Assembly (NCBI GenBank): GCA_002329645.1
Contig: DCTS01000002.1
Coordinates: forward strand, 36,994-51,079
Origin: Lachnoclostridium sp. UBA1434
GTDB lineage: Bacteria > Bacillota > Clostridia > Lachnospirales > Lachnospiraceae
Length of the DNA stretch: 14,086 nt
Direction: 5' to 3'
Position numbers and translations under genes: made by a program. The notes beneath the pieces are model-generated. The model did no database searches. It saw only the letters and a list, made by a program, of their open reading frames with translations, and had not been told where the DNA came from. Positions 1 to 7,499 of the stretch are shown in pieces. How positions within the stretch are numbered: position 1 is the stretch's first letter; each line of letters begins with the position of its first letter.

Positions 1-140
1 GTAATTTCGTACGGATAATATCGTACTCGTAATCTCGCACTGTCATTTTTGTAATCGTAATTTTGCACTGATAATTTTATACTCGTAATTTTGTACTGTT
101 GTTTTAGAGCTATTAGCTTTATTCACGTAATTTCATACTC
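1..140. repeat. 14-bp tandem repeat array, ten units in perfect register
   Basis: Ten consecutive 14-bp units fill this stretch with no phase slip (starts at 1, 15, 29, 43, 57, 71, 85, 99, 113, 127). Consensus is about GTAATTTCGTACTC; units 8 and 9 (99-126) are strongly diverged but keep the register. There is a two-unit, 28-bp order: odd units 1, 3, 5 and 7 begin GTAA and end in G, while even units 2, 4 and 6 begin ATAA or TCAT and end in C. The array runs off the left edge, so its full length is unknown. The period is not a multiple of three and no reading frame spans it, so it looks non-coding. It lies 32 bases downstream of the last flagellar gene seen. Confidence 0.85.
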
Positions 141-187
141 TCAAGATATCTTAAGCTTTAAATTTATTGATTTTATTTTGAAAGCTT
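140..187. other. Palindrome and weak AT hairpin at the 3' end of the motE-like gene
   Basis: A 16-bp near-palindrome (CTCAAGATATCTTAAG, 140-155, with a perfect 10-bp core at 143-152) sits between the repeat array and the stop codon. Overlapping the stop is an inverted repeat AAGCTTT (153-159) / AAAGCTT (181-187) with a 21-base loop. On the minus strand neither is followed by a run of T, so I do not call a terminator; transcription may continue leftward into further flagellar genes outside the window. Confidence 0.35.
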
Positions 188-934
188 CTCCTCATCCATA
201 TCCAGCATCTTCTTTGTGATTTTTGCCGCAACAACGCTGTCCATCTCCGCAAGTATGGCTGCACTTTCCTTAGGCTTCATGGCAAGCAGCATCTTTGCCA
301 CCGATTCAATATCGGCAGTCAAGGTTTCCATAATCCTGGCTGCTGCCTCGGGATCCATATTCTTGTATATGTTAGCCTTTTCCGTTATGGCTTTGGAATA
401 CTGAAGCTGCTCAACCACCTGTCTGTAGATTATCTCGGCATTTGCCGGGTTGATCTGCTCGTAGTATTTTTTATATTCTTCAATATCAGGAGCCGCCTGT
501 GCATATACTACTTCTTCATCAAATTCAAGCTGCCTTTTCTCAAATTCCAACTGGTTTTCCTCAAAGACCTTAAGCCTATCCACCTCAGCCTGAAGCTCGG
601 CATACCCGGCCTGTTCCTCGTCCTTGCTGCTTTTCAGCTCGTTTAGCTCAAGCTCCAGCTCCTTAATCCTTGCCACAGCTTCGGAGAGTGAGGAATATCC
701 AAGCTCATCGACATCGACTTCTTCATCCTCCGGCATATTGGGAAGTATCTTATTAATAACGGGCACATCCTTTAATATGGGTCTTAACACACCCGAGCCG
801 AAGCCACCTGCATCCAGCTTTATAAGTATGATAAATACGGCAAACCATATTACGGCAATTAAAACGGCAATGAGGATGGTTAATACCTTGTTTTCATTCC
901 TTGATCTTTCTTCATCCCTTTTCTTTCTTGCCAT
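173..934 (-). CDS. MotE/YlxF-like membrane-anchored flagellar protein (MgtE_N-like domain)
   Basis: 253 residues. Seen: a Lys/Arg-rich N-terminus (MARKKRDEER), one membrane segment at about residues 17-39, an acidic stretch around 69-77, a long charged coiled coil at about 82-145, and a C-terminal helical domain at about 188-247 with the MgtE_N-like pattern DPEAAARIMETL...MKPKESAAILAEMD. This architecture (one TM helix, coiled coil, MgtE_N-like end) is that of MotE, the chaperone of the stator protein MotC, and of B. subtilis YlxF, which also directly follows fliJ. Function here is inferred from architecture and position; whether it acts on the stator or on assembly is open. Its ATG overlaps the fliJ stop (TAATG), with GGAGG 7 bases upstream, so it is translationally coupled. 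The coil holds a duplicated heptad (see repeat at 519-560). Confidence 0.8.
   Translation of the reverse strand: MARKKRDEERSRNENKVLTILIAVLIAVIWFAVFIILIKLDAGGFGSGVLRPILKDVPVINKILPNMPEDEEVDVDELGYSSLSEAVARIKELELELNELKSSKDEEQAGYAELQAEVDRLKVFEENQLEFEKRQLEFDEEVVYAQAAPDIEEYKKYYEQINPANAEIIYRQVVEQLQYSKAITEKANIYKNMDPEAAARIMETLTADIESVAKMLLAMKPKESAAILAEMDSVVAAKITKKMLDMDEEKLSK
519..560 (-). repeat. 21-bp in-frame duplication inside the MotE-like coiled coil
   Basis: Two adjacent 21-bp units (519-539 and 540-560) both begin TCAAATTC and end TTTTC or TTTCC; the first bases of a third copy (TCAAAG) follow. They encode the paired heptads NQLEFEK and RQLEFDE at about residues 127-140. One unit is exactly one coiled-coil heptad, so the duplication lengthens the coil without breaking its phase. 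Confidence 0.6.
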
Positions 935-1392
935 TACCTGTCCTCCTTACCCGTATTACTGCTGTAATTATAGCCGGTAAGCTCCTCCGCCGCCTTTCTT
1001 TCCTCGGCGTCATATTCAAGCAGATAGCTCTCCCAGGCCTTCTCCTTTAATCTTTCCTGTGTTTTACGTTCAATCATCGCATTGTTCAGCCGGATTCTTG
1101 CAACCTCCAGACGCTGCTCGGCAGATCTTACCGCAGCCATCTGGTTCAGTATCTTATCTTCCATAATTCTTATGGATTCCTTTGCCTTCTTTATCTTCAC
1201 AATATCAAGCCTGTCCATGCTTAAGGCTTTAAGCTCCTCTTCATATGCATCCCTTCTGTCCTTAAGAAGCTTAAGCTTCTCTTCTTCCCTTAAGAGGCGC
1301 TGCCTGGCCCTTGCATATGCATTTTTGGCCTGATCCTCCAGCTTAAGCTTTATCTGGAGCAGACTTTCCATACTGTATTTGAATTTCTTCAT
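934..1392 (-). CDS. fliJ: Flagellar export chaperone FliJ
   Basis: 152 residues, almost entirely Lys/Glu/Arg/Leu-rich coiled coil, starting MKKFKYSMESLLQIKLKLEDQAK, which fits the FliJ N-terminal pattern (F.Y.le.lL.ik...ed.ak). FliJ is the soluble stalk-like component of the type III export ATPase complex; it inserts into the FliI ring, contacts FlhA and recycles export chaperones. Identity rests on length, coiled coil and position directly after fliI, because FliJ sequence is poorly conserved. Its ATG follows the fliI TGA by two bases; an AAGGAG within the end of fliI lies about 14 bases upstream, a longer spacing than usual, so coupling to fliI translation is likely. The stop overlaps the start of the next gene. 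Confidence 0.88.
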   Translation of the reverse strand: MKKFKYSMESLLQIKLKLEDQAKNAYARARQRLLREEEKLKLLKDRRDAYEEELKALSMDRLDIVKIKKAKESIRIMEDKILNQMAAVRSAEQRLEVARIRLNNAMIERKTQERLKEKAWESYLLEYDAEERKAAEELTGYNYSSNTGKEDR

Positions 1393-1394
1393 GG

Positions 1395-2696
1395 TCAGTC
1401 AAATATCTCCTTCAACATCCTGACTTCGGTTTCAAAATCCAGCTTATCGCTTATATCCTGCCTCAGGAAAGCATTCACATCCTTTATCTTGGATATTGCA
1501 TAATCTATATCTTCATTGGAGCCGTTCTTATATGCACCGATATTGATCAGGTCCTCGGCATCCTGATAAGTTGCCAGAACATTCTTCAGCCTGCCTGCAG
1601 CCTTCTTGTGGTCGTCAGTTATTATCGAACTCATGAGTCGCGATATGCTTTGCAGAACATCTATTGCAGGGTAATGGTTCCTGTGTGCAAACTTTCTGGA
1701 TAGCATTATATGTCCGTCCAGTATGCTTCTTGCAGTATCAGTAATTGGCTCATTGAAGTCGTCGTTATCTACCAGTACCGTATAAAGTCCGGTTATCGAT
1801 CCTGTCTCAGAGCAGCCGGCCCTTTCCAGCAGCTTGGGCATCTCGGCATATACGCTTGGCGGATATCCCCTTGAAACAGGAGGCTCACCGGAGGCCAGGC
1901 CGATTTCTCTCTGGGCCATGGAAAAACGTGTCAGGGAATCCATCATAAGCAGCACATCCTTACCCTTATCCCTGAAATATTCGGCTATAGCTGTGGCAGT
2001 CTTGGCCGCCTTTTTTCTTATGAGCGCAGGCTTGTCCGAAGTGGCTACAACTACCACGGAGCGCCTTAAGCCCTCTTCCCCGAGATCTCTTTCAATAAAT
2101 TCCCGCACTTCTCTGCCGCGCTCTCCCACCAGTGCAATGACATTGATGTCCGCCCTGGTGTTCCTTGCAAACATACCGAGCAGAGTGCTCTTGCCTACGC
2201 CGCTTCCCGCAAATATACCTATTCTCTGGCCTTTTCCGACCGTAAGCAGGGCATCCACCGCCTTTACTCCAAGGGGCAGCACCTCGCTTATAATCCTCCT
2301 CTTTAAAGGGTCCGGCGGCGGCGCTTCCGCAGGGTAAAACTCTCTGCAGCTAATGGCAGAGCCGTCCATAGGATTACCCAGGCCGTCCAGAACCTTGCCT
2401 AAAAGCTCATCCCCGACAGGCACCTTGAAGCTTGTACCGAAGCTCTCTACATGGCTTCCGATTCCGACTCCCGTCATATCGTCATAGGGCATTAGCAGTA
2501 TTTTATTCTCTTTGAAGCCGATTACCTCGGCTATCTTTTTATCATTATGATTGTCACCGGTTATATAGCATATATCATTCAGGCTTGAGGGCGGTCCGGA
2601 AGCCTCCAGAGTAAGACCTACCATCTTAATAACCCTGCCGATTTCTTTTTCATAGCTTTTGTCCAAAAGCTCCGTATATTTATTAAAATCGACCAA
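1395..2696 (-). CDS. fliI: Flagellum-specific ATP synthase / export ATPase FliI
   Basis: 433 residues, normal family length. Seen: Walker A AGSGVGKS at 163-170, the GERGREVREFI element at 191-201 carrying the catalytic Glu, Walker B LLMMD at 249-253, then SLTRFSMAQREIGLASGEPP, all typical of FliI and type III secretion ATPases. It hydrolyses ATP at the base of the export gate, regulated by FliH and aided by FliJ. The start is odd: the only possible start near the expected N-terminus is TTG at 2696, because an in-frame TGA lies two codons upstream, and the ribosome site is weak (AGCAGG). An ATG seven bases upstream is in another frame and opens a six-codon frame across the TTG. If one A of the AAAA run (2697-2700 region) were absent the ATG would be in frame, so a sequencing indel is an alternative. 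Confidence 0.96.
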   Translation of the reverse strand: MVDFNKYTELLDKSYEKEIGRVIKMVGLTLEASGPPSSLNDICYITGDNHNDKKIAEVIGFKENKILLMPYDDMTGVGIGSHVESFGTSFKVPVGDELLGKVLDGLGNPMDGSAISCREFYPAEAPPPDPLKRRIISEVLPLGVKAVDALLTVGKGQRIGIFAGSGVGKSTLLGMFARNTRADINVIALVGERGREVREFIERDLGEEGLRRSVVVVATSDKPALIRKKAAKTATAIAEYFRDKGKDVLLMMDSLTRFSMAQREIGLASGEPPVSRGYPPSVYAEMPKLLERAGCSETGSITGLYTVLVDNDDFNEPITDTARSILDGHIMLSRKFAHRNHYPAIDVLQSISRLMSSIITDDHKKAAGRLKNVLATYQDAEDLINIGAYKNGSNEDIDYAISKIKDVNAFLRQDISDKLDFETEVRMLKEIFD

Positions 2697-2760
2697 TTTT
2701 CATACCTGCTTTCGTTGTGATTTAGGCCCTCATATTTATATCGGAGTAAATAAAAAAAAA
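2697..2760 (-). other. fliH-fliI gap with a nine-base T tract
   Basis: This is the widest gap inside the flagellar operon (64 bases). On the minus strand the fliH TAG is followed at once by nine T residues (A run at 2752-2760 on the plus strand). No stable hairpin precedes the T tract, so an intrinsic terminator is not supported. The tract could pause polymerase or be slippery. Confidence 0.5.
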
Positions 2761-3552
2761 CTAAACATTTCCGAGCAATTTCAAATCAGCGATAAGATTA
2801 GTAAGCTGTACATCAAGACTGCAGTCGATGATCCGCAGGTCCGTTTCAATGAGACACTGCTGCCTCATAAGGGCCTGATCCTCTTCTATGGTTAGCTTTA
2901 TATCCCTTCCAAGGGAGTAGACCAGATCTTCCTTTCTGGATAATATGTATGAAAAATCCTCCCTGCTGACACGGATCTTTATTTCTTCCTCCTTATCAAG
3001 CTTAAAAAGAGCCTTTTCCACCAGGTAATATATAACATCCTGCCTGTCCCTGGCTAATATCCCGGTTATTTTCTCCACAAGCGAAGCAATGAGTTCCACA
3101 ATCTTAGGTTCCATTGCAGCCAGCTGCTCTTTGTATTCCTTCGATTGTTTTTCCTTCATGGCCTCAAGCTCTGCAAGCTTCTTCCGATACTCCTGAATAG
3201 CCTCGTTCTTGCCTTCCTCATATCCGGTTTTACGGGCTGAAGCCAGTGTTTCTGCCTGAAGCCGGCTGGCATCAAGCTTAGCCTTGTCCAGAATCCTTTG
3301 TGCTTCCTTCCTTGCATCCTCTATAATCCTTACTGACTTTTCCGCAAGCTCCTCTTCGGATAAAGCAGGGTCAACAATCATTGCCTGAAGGCCTTCCACA
3401 AAGCCTTCTTCTCCATTGCCGGTCAGAAGACGGCTGTTTCTTTTTGCCGTAATGTCCGATTCCCGTTTTATATGGGTGTCTATGGTCTTTCTTTTTTCCT
3501 CATTGAGCCTGACGGTATAGGATTTAATGATGTTAGACAATGATTTCGTCAC
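2761..3552 (-). CDS. fliH: Flagellar assembly protein FliH (export ATPase regulator)
   Basis: 263 residues. The middle (about 70-160) is a charged coiled coil, SKEYKEQLAAMEPKIVELIA leads into the V-ATPase E-subunit-like C-terminal domain, and the end carries QQCLIETDLRIIDCSLDVQL, matching the FliH pattern (g.c.iETd.g.iD.sld.ql). FliH dimers bind and restrain FliI and tether it to the C ring. The start is uncertain. GTG at 3552 overlaps the last base of the best GGAGG (3552-3556), leaving only a GAGG about five bases upstream; a TTG at 3540 sits 11 bases after the GGAGG and would give 259 residues with an 8-base overlap with fliG. With the GTG, the overlap with fliG is 20 bases. Either way translation is coupled to fliG. 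Confidence 0.9.
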   Translation of the reverse strand: MTKSLSNIIKSYTVRLNEEKRKTIDTHIKRESDITAKRNSRLLTGNGEEGFVEGLQAMIVDPALSEEELAEKSVRIIEDARKEAQRILDKAKLDASRLQAETLASARKTGYEEGKNEAIQEYRKKLAELEAMKEKQSKEYKEQLAAMEPKIVELIASLVEKITGILARDRQDVIYYLVEKALFKLDKEEEIKIRVSREDFSYILSRKEDLVYSLGRDIKLTIEEDQALMRQQCLIETDLRIIDCSLDVQLTNLIADLKLLGNV

Positions 3553-4546
3553 CTCCGCCTCTTGATATGATGATTTCTGAGGAATCCTCCAGCTTTCTTA
3601 TTATGTTTACAATTCTCTGCTGGGCTTCTTCCACATCCTTCAGGCGGACAGGACCCATGTACTCCATGTTCTCCTTAATCATTGAGGCAAGACGCTTGGA
3701 CATGTTATTGAATATGACTGTCTGAACCTCATCATTGGCTCCCTTCAGGGCAATAGCAAGCTCATTGTTGTCAACCTCCCTGAGGACTCTCTGAATTGAT
3801 CTGTCGTCGAGGCTCAAGATATCCTCAAATACGAACATCTTTCTTCTTATCTCGTCGGCAAGCTCAGGCTCTTCTATTTCAAGTGTTTCCATAATGTGCT
3901 TTTCCGTACCGCGGTCTACTGTATTGAGTATCTCTACGATAGAATCCACACCGCCGACTATGGTATAATCCTGGTTCATCAGGGATGCAAGCTTCCTTTC
4001 CAAAACCTTTTCGACCTCCTTGATGACATCGGGCGATGTACGGTCCATCTGAGCTATACGCTTTGCAACATCCGCCTGCTTGTCCGGAGCCAGTGAAGAT
4101 ATGATAGTTGATGCCTGGCTGGGAGACAGATATGCCAGTATCAAAGCTATGGTTTGCGGATGCTCGTCCTGGATAAAGTTCAACAGCTGAGATGCATCGG
4201 TCTTGCGGACAAATTCAAAGGGACGTACCTGCAGGGAAGCAGTAAGCTTTCCGATAACCTCCCTGGCCTTATCCGGACCAAGGGCCTTTTCCAGGAGCTC
4301 CTTGGCATATTGTATGCCGCCCTCCGCAATATACTGCTGCGCAAGGCAGATCTCATAAAATTCATCCAGCACCTGATCCTTGGTTGCCGGTGATACGCTT
4401 CTGGTATTGGCAATCTCAAGCGTCAGCGACTCAATCTCGTCCTCCTTAAGATGCTTGAATATATTGGCGGAGCGCTCGGGGCCGAGGGTTATAAGCAGAA
4501 TTGCCGCCTTTTGTATCCCTGATATATCGCTTGGTACTCTAGCCAT
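3533..4546 (-). CDS. fliG: Flagellar motor switch protein FliG
   Basis: 337 residues, the standard length. Seen: N-terminal domain starting with GIQKAAILLITLG (10-22), the conserved EHPQTIALIL element in the middle domain (128-137), the MFVFEDI motif (237-243) and the charged torque helix DDRSIQRVLREVDNNELAIALKG (from 247), whose charged residues face MotA-type stators. FliG sits on the cytoplasmic face of the MS ring, binding FliF through its N-terminal domain and FliM through the middle and C-terminal domains, and sets rotation direction. ATG start has AAGGAGG upstream that overlaps the fliF stop region; the gap to fliF is 12 bases. Nothing looks damaged. Confidence 0.98.
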   Translation of the reverse strand: MARVPSDISGIQKAAILLITLGPERSANIFKHLKEDEIESLTLEIANTRSVSPATKDQVLDEFYEICLAQQYIAEGGIQYAKELLEKALGPDKAREVIGKLTASLQVRPFEFVRKTDASQLLNFIQDEHPQTIALILAYLSPSQASTIISSLAPDKQADVAKRIAQMDRTSPDVIKEVEKVLERKLASLMNQDYTIVGGVDSIVEILNTVDRGTEKHIMETLEIEEPELADEIRRKMFVFEDILSLDDRSIQRVLREVDNNELAIALKGANDEVQTVIFNNMSKRLASMIKENMEYMGPVRLKDVEEAQQRIVNIIRKLEDSSEIIISRGGGDEIIV

Positions 4547-4558
4547 TCTTATTCCTCC

Positions 4559-6151
4559 TTAACCCCAATCTTCATTCAGCCAGTTGCGTAAAAGCTGCGC
4601 CACTGCATCCGGCTTCTCGTCCACGAATTTCTCTATCATCCTTCGAACCTCTGAAACCTCGTCGAATTCGATATCCTCTATCGACTGGCTCTCCTTGGTG
4701 GTTGCTAGAAGCTGTTCCACCGAAAGCTCAGGCTCAAGCTCGGTTACCTCCACAGGCTTAAAGCCCTTGATCACCACGAATGCAATCAGGCCGACGATTA
4801 ATGCAACAAGTATGTACTGCAGGTAGTCTGTAAAGCTTCTCACTTCAACAACCTTAGGAACAAATACCGGCTTTTCGATTGCAGTTATCTGTATTTTGTC
4901 AGTTGATATGCCTGTTGCAAAGGATACCAGAGTATAAACATCTTCATCAACCTCAAGGGGTCTATCCGAATTGTTGGCAATCATATACTCCTCAAAGGTC
5001 ATTTCCTCAAGCTGACCCATGAACTCAAGCTCCTCCTCGTTATATGTCCTATACTTTCTAAGCACCATGCTTACCGAGGAGTTAGCCGCATTGACGACGC
5101 CTGTCTCATATTCGGTGTTTGTCACCCTTTCATTAGGAAGGTAATCGTATTCCTCAATTTCAACATTGCCCTCGGAGGAGGATGAATCCTCTATCATATA
5201 GTCCGTTTCGTCATTGGAGGAAGTCCCCGGTATGCCTCCGGAGGTTCCCGCATTCTCGGACTTGTATGTATAGCTGTGGCTGTACACTCCCTGCTCCTGG
5301 CCCTCGGCAGGAAGGTATTCGGTATATAGCTGGGTTACCTTGGTGTTGTCTATATCAAGGTGCGGAGCTATCTCAACGTCGTCATAGCCTCTCTTTATCA
5401 GCAGCATGTACAGGTTATTTATAAATGTATTCCTTAATCGCTCCCTGTAATCCTCCTGGTTGCTGGCACTGCCGGAATACAGGTCCTTCTCGCCTCCGAA
5501 CAGCAGATTGCCGTTCTGGTCCGCAACTCGTATCTTGTCGGTAGTACTGTTGCCGATAACACTGGCAACAACCTCCGCAATGGTTTCAGCCGTGGAGGGC
5601 TCAAAATCATCATTCACCGTAAGCAAAACACTGGCATTGGTCTCCTTGGCCTCTGCAAGAAGCCTGTTGCTGCTGTCAACCGGAATATAGTAAACCTTAG
5701 CATCCTCCACGCCCTTCATTGTAATAAGATAATTTCTGAGCTGGTTTTGGAAATAAAGGTTGATTTTAAGGGTACGGTCACCGTTCGTAGTATTAAGACT
5801 GTTTTCCAAAAGCTCGTCCAGTGTCAGACCTGTGGATGGCATGTCATTGCTTGCAAGCAAAAGGACCGCGTCGGAATACCTTTTCAGATCAACCGATACC
5901 GTTACCCCGTCGGAGCCCAGCTTATATTCGATGCCCTCCTTTTTGAGAAGGTCCACGACTTCACTGGCTTCCTTGGTATTGCCGGTAATGGTCAATTCCC
6001 TGTATTCGACACGGTTGCTGATAATTATCAATATAACAAATGCAATAATTACAACACCGGCCACGCTTATTATCATGGTTTTCTGCTTGGTAGTATACTT
6101 CTTCCACATATCCAACAGCATTTTGGGAAGCTGTCTCAATCTGTCCGCCAT
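4559..6151 (-). CDS. fliF: Flagellar MS-ring protein FliF
   Basis: 530 residues. Seen: first membrane helix at about 25-45, the ring-building YscJ/FliF domain that follows (about 46-225, with LDLKRYSDAVLLLASNDMP-type text near 88-105), a disordered Ser/Glu/Asp-rich insert at about 295-345 between ring-building motif halves, a second membrane helix at about 444-464, and an acidic cytoplasmic tail ending AVAQLLRNWLNEDWG, the FliG-binding end. FliF forms the inner-membrane ring on which rod, switch and export gate assemble. ATG start with AAGGAG eight bases upstream; gap to fliE is 37 bases. The low-complexity insert is usual for the family. Confidence 0.97.
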   Translation of the reverse strand: MADRLRQLPKMLLDMWKKYTTKQKTMIISVAGVVIIAFVILIIISNRVEYRELTITGNTKEASEVVDLLKKEGIEYKLGSDGVTVSVDLKRYSDAVLLLASNDMPSTGLTLDELLENSLNTTNGDRTLKINLYFQNQLRNYLITMKGVEDAKVYYIPVDSSNRLLAEAKETNASVLLTVNDDFEPSTAETIAEVVASVIGNSTTDKIRVADQNGNLLFGGEKDLYSGSASNQEDYRERLRNTFINNLYMLLIKRGYDDVEIAPHLDIDNTKVTQLYTEYLPAEGQEQGVYSHSYTYKSENAGTSGGIPGTSSNDETDYMIEDSSSSEGNVEIEEYDYLPNERVTNTEYETGVVNAANSSVSMVLRKYRTYNEEELEFMGQLEEMTFEEYMIANNSDRPLEVDEDVYTLVSFATGISTDKIQITAIEKPVFVPKVVEVRSFTDYLQYILVALIVGLIAFVVIKGFKPVEVTELEPELSVEQLLATTKESQSIEDIEFDEVSEVRRMIEKFVDEKPDAVAQLLRNWLNEDWG

Positions 6152-6188
6152 TCTTCAGACTCCTTGTCAATTTGATGAAGGCCTGCCA

Positions 6189-6500
6189 TCAGAACTGAAG
6201 GTTCATGATTTCCTTATATGCATCCAGAACCTGGTTCCTTATGGCTACCGTAAACTGAACCGCCAGATTAGCCTTCTGCTGGGCGATCAAAAGATCATGG
6301 GTGTTGTCATTAATGCCGAGTGCATAGGCAATTTCAGCTTCCTCAGCCGCATTGATATAGCTGTTCGTTTCGTTAATCATCCCTTTGGCAGCTTCAAACA
6401 GGCTTTCAAAGGTGACATTGCGGTTATCCCTGGCTGCGGAGACCGAGCCTGCGGCATATTGGCTGAACTCGGATAATTTGTCAATTGACGATATGTTCAT
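6189..6500 (-). CDS. fliE: Flagellar hook-basal body complex protein FliE
   Basis: 103 residues, normal length. The C-terminal half carries the family pattern: NDNTHDLLIAQQKANLAVQF, then VAIRNQVLDAYKEIMNLQF (family text ..vRNk.v.AY.EIM.mqf at the extreme end). FliE is exported through the flagellar type III system and joins the MS ring (FliF) to the rod (FlgB). It has no signal peptide, as expected. ATG start with GGAGG five to six bases upstream; 13-base gap from flgC. Confidence 0.95.
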   Translation of the reverse strand: MNISSIDKLSEFSQYAAGSVSAARDNRNVTFESLFEAAKGMINETNSYINAAEEAEIAYALGINDNTHDLLIAQQKANLAVQFTVAIRNQVLDAYKEIMNLQF

Positions 6501-6513
6501 ATTTTACCTCCGG

Positions 6514-6951
6514 CTATTTGCCAATCTCCAGGCCCTTCAGCGCCATGCTCTTGGTTGCATTGAATGCCGTTACATTGGCTTCGTATGACCTGGTAGCGTC
6601 TATGAGATCCGTCATCTCCTGTACTACATTGACATTGGGGTATGTGACATAGCCCTCCTCATCCGCATCGGGATGGGACGGATCATATACCTTTCTCATG
6701 GGGGTTTCCGTATCCTCCACTATCCTGGTAACCTTAACGCCGTTTCCCGCAACCCCGGCTGTTTTCATAAGTATCTGGCCGAAGGGCGTTGCATCCTTCT
6801 CGGCAAATACAACTGCTTTCCTTCTATATGGATTCCCGTTCTCATCCCGGGTGGTACTGACGTTAGCTATGTTCTGGGATATGATATCCATCCTGAGCCT
6901 CTGCGCGGTCATGCCGCTGGCGCTTATATTCATTCCGCTCATTATTGACAT
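6514..6951 (-). CDS. flgC: Flagellar proximal rod protein FlgC
   Basis: 145 residues. The N-terminus GMNISASGMTAQRLRMDIISQNIANVSTT is the rod/hook N-terminal domain with its SGm.aq..r.d.is.NiAN signature, and the C-terminus NVVQEMTDLIDATRSYEANVTAFNATKSM is the matching C-terminal helix of the axial protein family; the two helices form a coiled coil in the assembled rod. The ATG at 6951 is favoured over ATG codons four and seven because a GGAGG lies seven bases upstream; that GGAGG overlaps the flgB TGA. Twelve-base gap from flgB. Confidence 0.96.
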   Translation of the reverse strand: MSIMSGMNISASGMTAQRLRMDIISQNIANVSTTRDENGNPYRRKAVVFAEKDATPFGQILMKTAGVAGNGVKVTRIVEDTETPMRKVYDPSHPDADEEGYVTYPNVNVVQEMTDLIDATRSYEANVTAFNATKSMALKGLEIGK

Positions 6952-6963
6952 TTATATACCTCC

Positions 6964-7353
6964 TCAATTCTTCTGCAATACGGCCTTTAACCTGTTGAAT
7001 TCCTGAGTCATTGAATCCAGCAATGCATAGTATCTTATCTGGTTCTGTGCCAGATTGGCCGATTCCGTGTCTATATTAACATTATTGCCGTCCAGCCTGT
7101 AGCTTAGGCTTGCATAATCCGTATAAACCCTTGCATCAAGTGCATCATGCCTTGCATTTGCGACCCGTTTGTCAAGTGAATTATCGCCGGCAAGCTCCTG
7201 CATAAGATAAGCTTCAAACTGGACATCCTTGCGCTTATATCCGGGTGTATCCACATTTGCAAGATTGTTGACTATAACCTCATTGCGTTTTAAGCTTGCA
7301 TCGGCAGCCTTGTCAAGAATATTGATGTAATTAAATGCATTGGAACCAATCAT
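6964..7353 (-). CDS. flgB: Flagellar proximal rod protein FlgB
   Basis: 129 residues. The rod signature NEVIVNNLANVDTPGYKRKDVQFEAYL (about 24-50) is clear, and the C-terminus (YALLDSMTQEFNRLKAVLQK) is the short FlgB-type tail. FlgB is among the first rod subunits, contacting FliE. It is the first gene of the flagellar operon: the upstream codY ends at a terminator, and a separate promoter lies 28-55 bases upstream. ATG at 7353 with GAGAGGAG seven bases upstream. codY immediately upstream of flgB is the same junction as in Bacillus subtilis. Confidence 0.96.
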   Translation of the reverse strand: MIGSNAFNYINILDKAADASLKRNEVIVNNLANVDTPGYKRKDVQFEAYLMQELAGDNSLDKRVANARHDALDARVYTDYASLSYRLDGNNVNIDTESANLAQNQIRYYALLDSMTQEFNRLKAVLQKN

Positions 7354-7380
7354 ATGTGCACTCCTCTCCCATATAACTCC

Positions 7381-7408
7381 ATTATAATAAACTTTTCAAA
7401 AAACACAA
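7381..7408 (-). promoter_or_regulatory. Candidate sigma-A promoter of the flagellar operon
   Basis: On the minus strand: -35 TTGTGT (7403-7408), 16-base spacer, perfect -10 TATAAT (7381-7386). The transcript would start near 7374, giving a leader of about 20 bases that contains the flgB ribosome site. No sigma-28 or sigma-54 signature is seen, fitting early basal-body genes transcribed by the housekeeping factor. Confidence 0.6.
7391..7405. promoter_or_regulatory. Possible CodY box over the flagellar promoter
   Basis: The 15 bases ACTTTTCAAAAAACA match the published CodY consensus AATTTTCWGAAAATT at 11 of 15 positions. They lie in the spacer and touch the -35 of the flgB promoter, where binding would block polymerase. 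Such partial matches are common in AT-rich DNA, so this is suggestive only. Confidence 0.3.
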
Positions 7409-7422
7409 GATATATTTGTGTA

Positions 7423-7442
7423 TTTAGTAGAAATATACTAAA
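7423..7442. promoter_or_regulatory. Perfect 7-bp dyad upstream of the flagellar promoter
   Basis: TTTAGTA (7423-7429), six-base gap, TACTAAA (7436-7442). It begins 14 bases upstream of the -35 box, centred near -58, the place of an activator or repressor operator. The sequence TTGTG recurs on both flanks (7416-7420, 7445-7449). The cognate protein is unknown. It is not followed by a T run on either strand. Confidence 0.45.
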
Positions 7443-7499
7443 CATTGTGTTTTCATGTCGCTTAATTTTAGGAAGCATCCGCCAAATCCTTCCTCATAC

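Noticed and set aside
2752..2763. Intrinsic terminator at the T9 tract after fliH
   Set aside because: No convincing stem precedes the T tract, and fliI must be transcribed through it.
5760..6476. A 238-codon plus-strand open frame across fliF and fliE
   Set aside because: It lies antisense to two clearly conserved genes, has no recognisable domain or ribosome site, and is the kind of shadow frame produced by their codon use.
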